From Roseateles amylovorans (GTDB taxonomy: Bacteria > Pseudomonadota > Gammaproteobacteria > Burkholderiales > Burkholderiaceae_C): a stretch of DNA of 64,000 nucleotides. The DNA is taken from positions 620,001 through 684,000 of the forward strand of contig NZ_CP104562.2 in NCBI RefSeq assembly GCF_025398155.2. The letters are read 5' to 3'. Numbering within the stretch: position 1 is the first letter of the stretch; the number at the start of each line of letters is the position of its first letter. This document shows, piece by piece, positions 63,699-64,000 of this stretch. A program made the position numbers and the translations under genes. Below the pieces are notes generated by a model that was given only the letters and a program-made list of their open reading frames with translations, was not told where the DNA came from and ran no database searches.

Positions 63699-64000
63699 AT
63701 GAGCTCGATGCCCAAACGCCTTGCGTCGGTGGATGCGCTCCGCGGCCTGGCGGTTGCGGCGATGCTGCTGGTCAACAACCCCGGCGATTGGGGTCACGTC
63801 TACGCACCGTTGGAGCACGCCGCTTGGCACGGTTGGACGCCGACCGATCTGGTGTTTCCGTTCTTCCTGTTCATCGTGGGCGTGTCGCTGTCCTTGGCGA
63901 TGGGCGCGCGGATGGAGACCGGCCACGCCACCGGCTTGCGACGCACCGTGGTCGTCCGTGCCCTGCGCATTCTGTTGCTCGGCGTGGCGCTGCATGCGCT
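63699..64000 (+). CDS. nagX: NagX-type acyltransferase-like membrane protein, 3' end outside window
   Basis: The first 100 codons of a polytopic membrane protein, from the ATG at 63699 with GAGGAAG nine bases upstream. RLASVDALRGLAVAAMLLVN, NPGDWGHVYAPLEHAAWHGW, TPTDLVFPFFLFIVGVSLSL match the N-terminus of NagX/DUF5009 proteins related to human heparan-alpha-glucosaminide N-acetyltransferase. In chitin-using proteobacteria nagX is part of GlcNAc regulons and is thought to act on amino sugars at the inner membrane. The rest of the gene lies outside the window. Confidence 0.88.
   Translation, partial: MSSMPKRLASVDALRGLAVAAMLLVNNPGDWGHVYAPLEHAAWHGWTPTDLVFPFFLFIVGVSLSLAMGARMETGHATGLRRTVVVRALRILLLGVALHA

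Overview
The window reads as chromosomal DNA of a high-GC betaproteobacterium of the order Burkholderiales. Gene content points to a chitin-degrading member of the Roseateles/Mitsuaria/Leptothrix group, although the genus is an inference. Support comes from the rpe, gph and trpE-G-D-C genes, ApaG, the COG4389-type recombinase, the fused indolepyruvate oxidoreductase, a GH18 chitinase and a complete GlcNAc catabolic cluster. I found no rRNA, tRNA, CRISPR array or intact insertion sequence.

Layout. At 1-1521 lies a leftward pair: an M50 site-2-type protease (cut by the window edge) and a DUF2167 membrane protein. At 1827-5042 is a large effector-like protein with a SET-like domain, a Pro/Ser-rich repeat region and about 70-residue C-terminal modules. 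At 5130-9485 indolepyruvate oxidoreductase is divergent from an Lrp/AsnC regulator, with palindromic sites between them. At 9661-16602 two LRR-containing paralogues of the effector-like family are interspersed with an EamA exporter, a matrixin-like secreted zinc protease, a secreted protein with secretin-like features, a GH18 chitinase and methylglyoxal synthase. At 16951-23745 is a more AT-rich island with an HNH-NACHT (STAND) protein, its downstream partner and small hypothetical genes; this looks like a defence locus. At 24205-31179 are an NHL lipoprotein, a frameshifted secreted protein, an M28 peptidase, a dienelactone hydrolase and small proteins. At 31342-38711 are mltA, the recombinase, apaG, a solute-binding protein, rpe, a low-molecular-weight phosphatase and tag. 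At 38761-40983 is a fourth effector-like gene. At 41247-43402 is the psuG-psuK operon. At 43996-46513 are a DASS anion transporter and a D-lactate dehydrogenase. At 46659-54958 are gph, a chalcone-isomerase-like protein, a possible trp leader peptide, trpE-trpG-ltaE-trpD-orf-trpC and ung. At 55541-64000 is a GlcNAc/chito-oligosaccharide cluster: kinase, GntR regulator, nagA, SIS deaminase, GH3 hexosaminidase, AmpG-like permease, GH16-like protein and nagX.

Two themes connect separate parts of the window. First, the four effector-like genes (1827, 9661, 13603, 40983) share a promoter-like signal resembling the HrpL box (GAACC, 15-17 bases, then xxACTGA). Three of them share a roughly 70-residue module, and two share an LRR segment. 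This suggests a small, apparently undescribed family of type III-type effectors under a common sigma factor. Second, the chitinase at 14754 and the GlcNAc operon at 55541 carry the same tandem TGGT-type element just upstream, so the GntR regulator at 56502 may control both chitin hydrolysis and GlcNAc use. Hexanucleotide and 9-15 bp tandem repeats recur throughout, inside and between genes.
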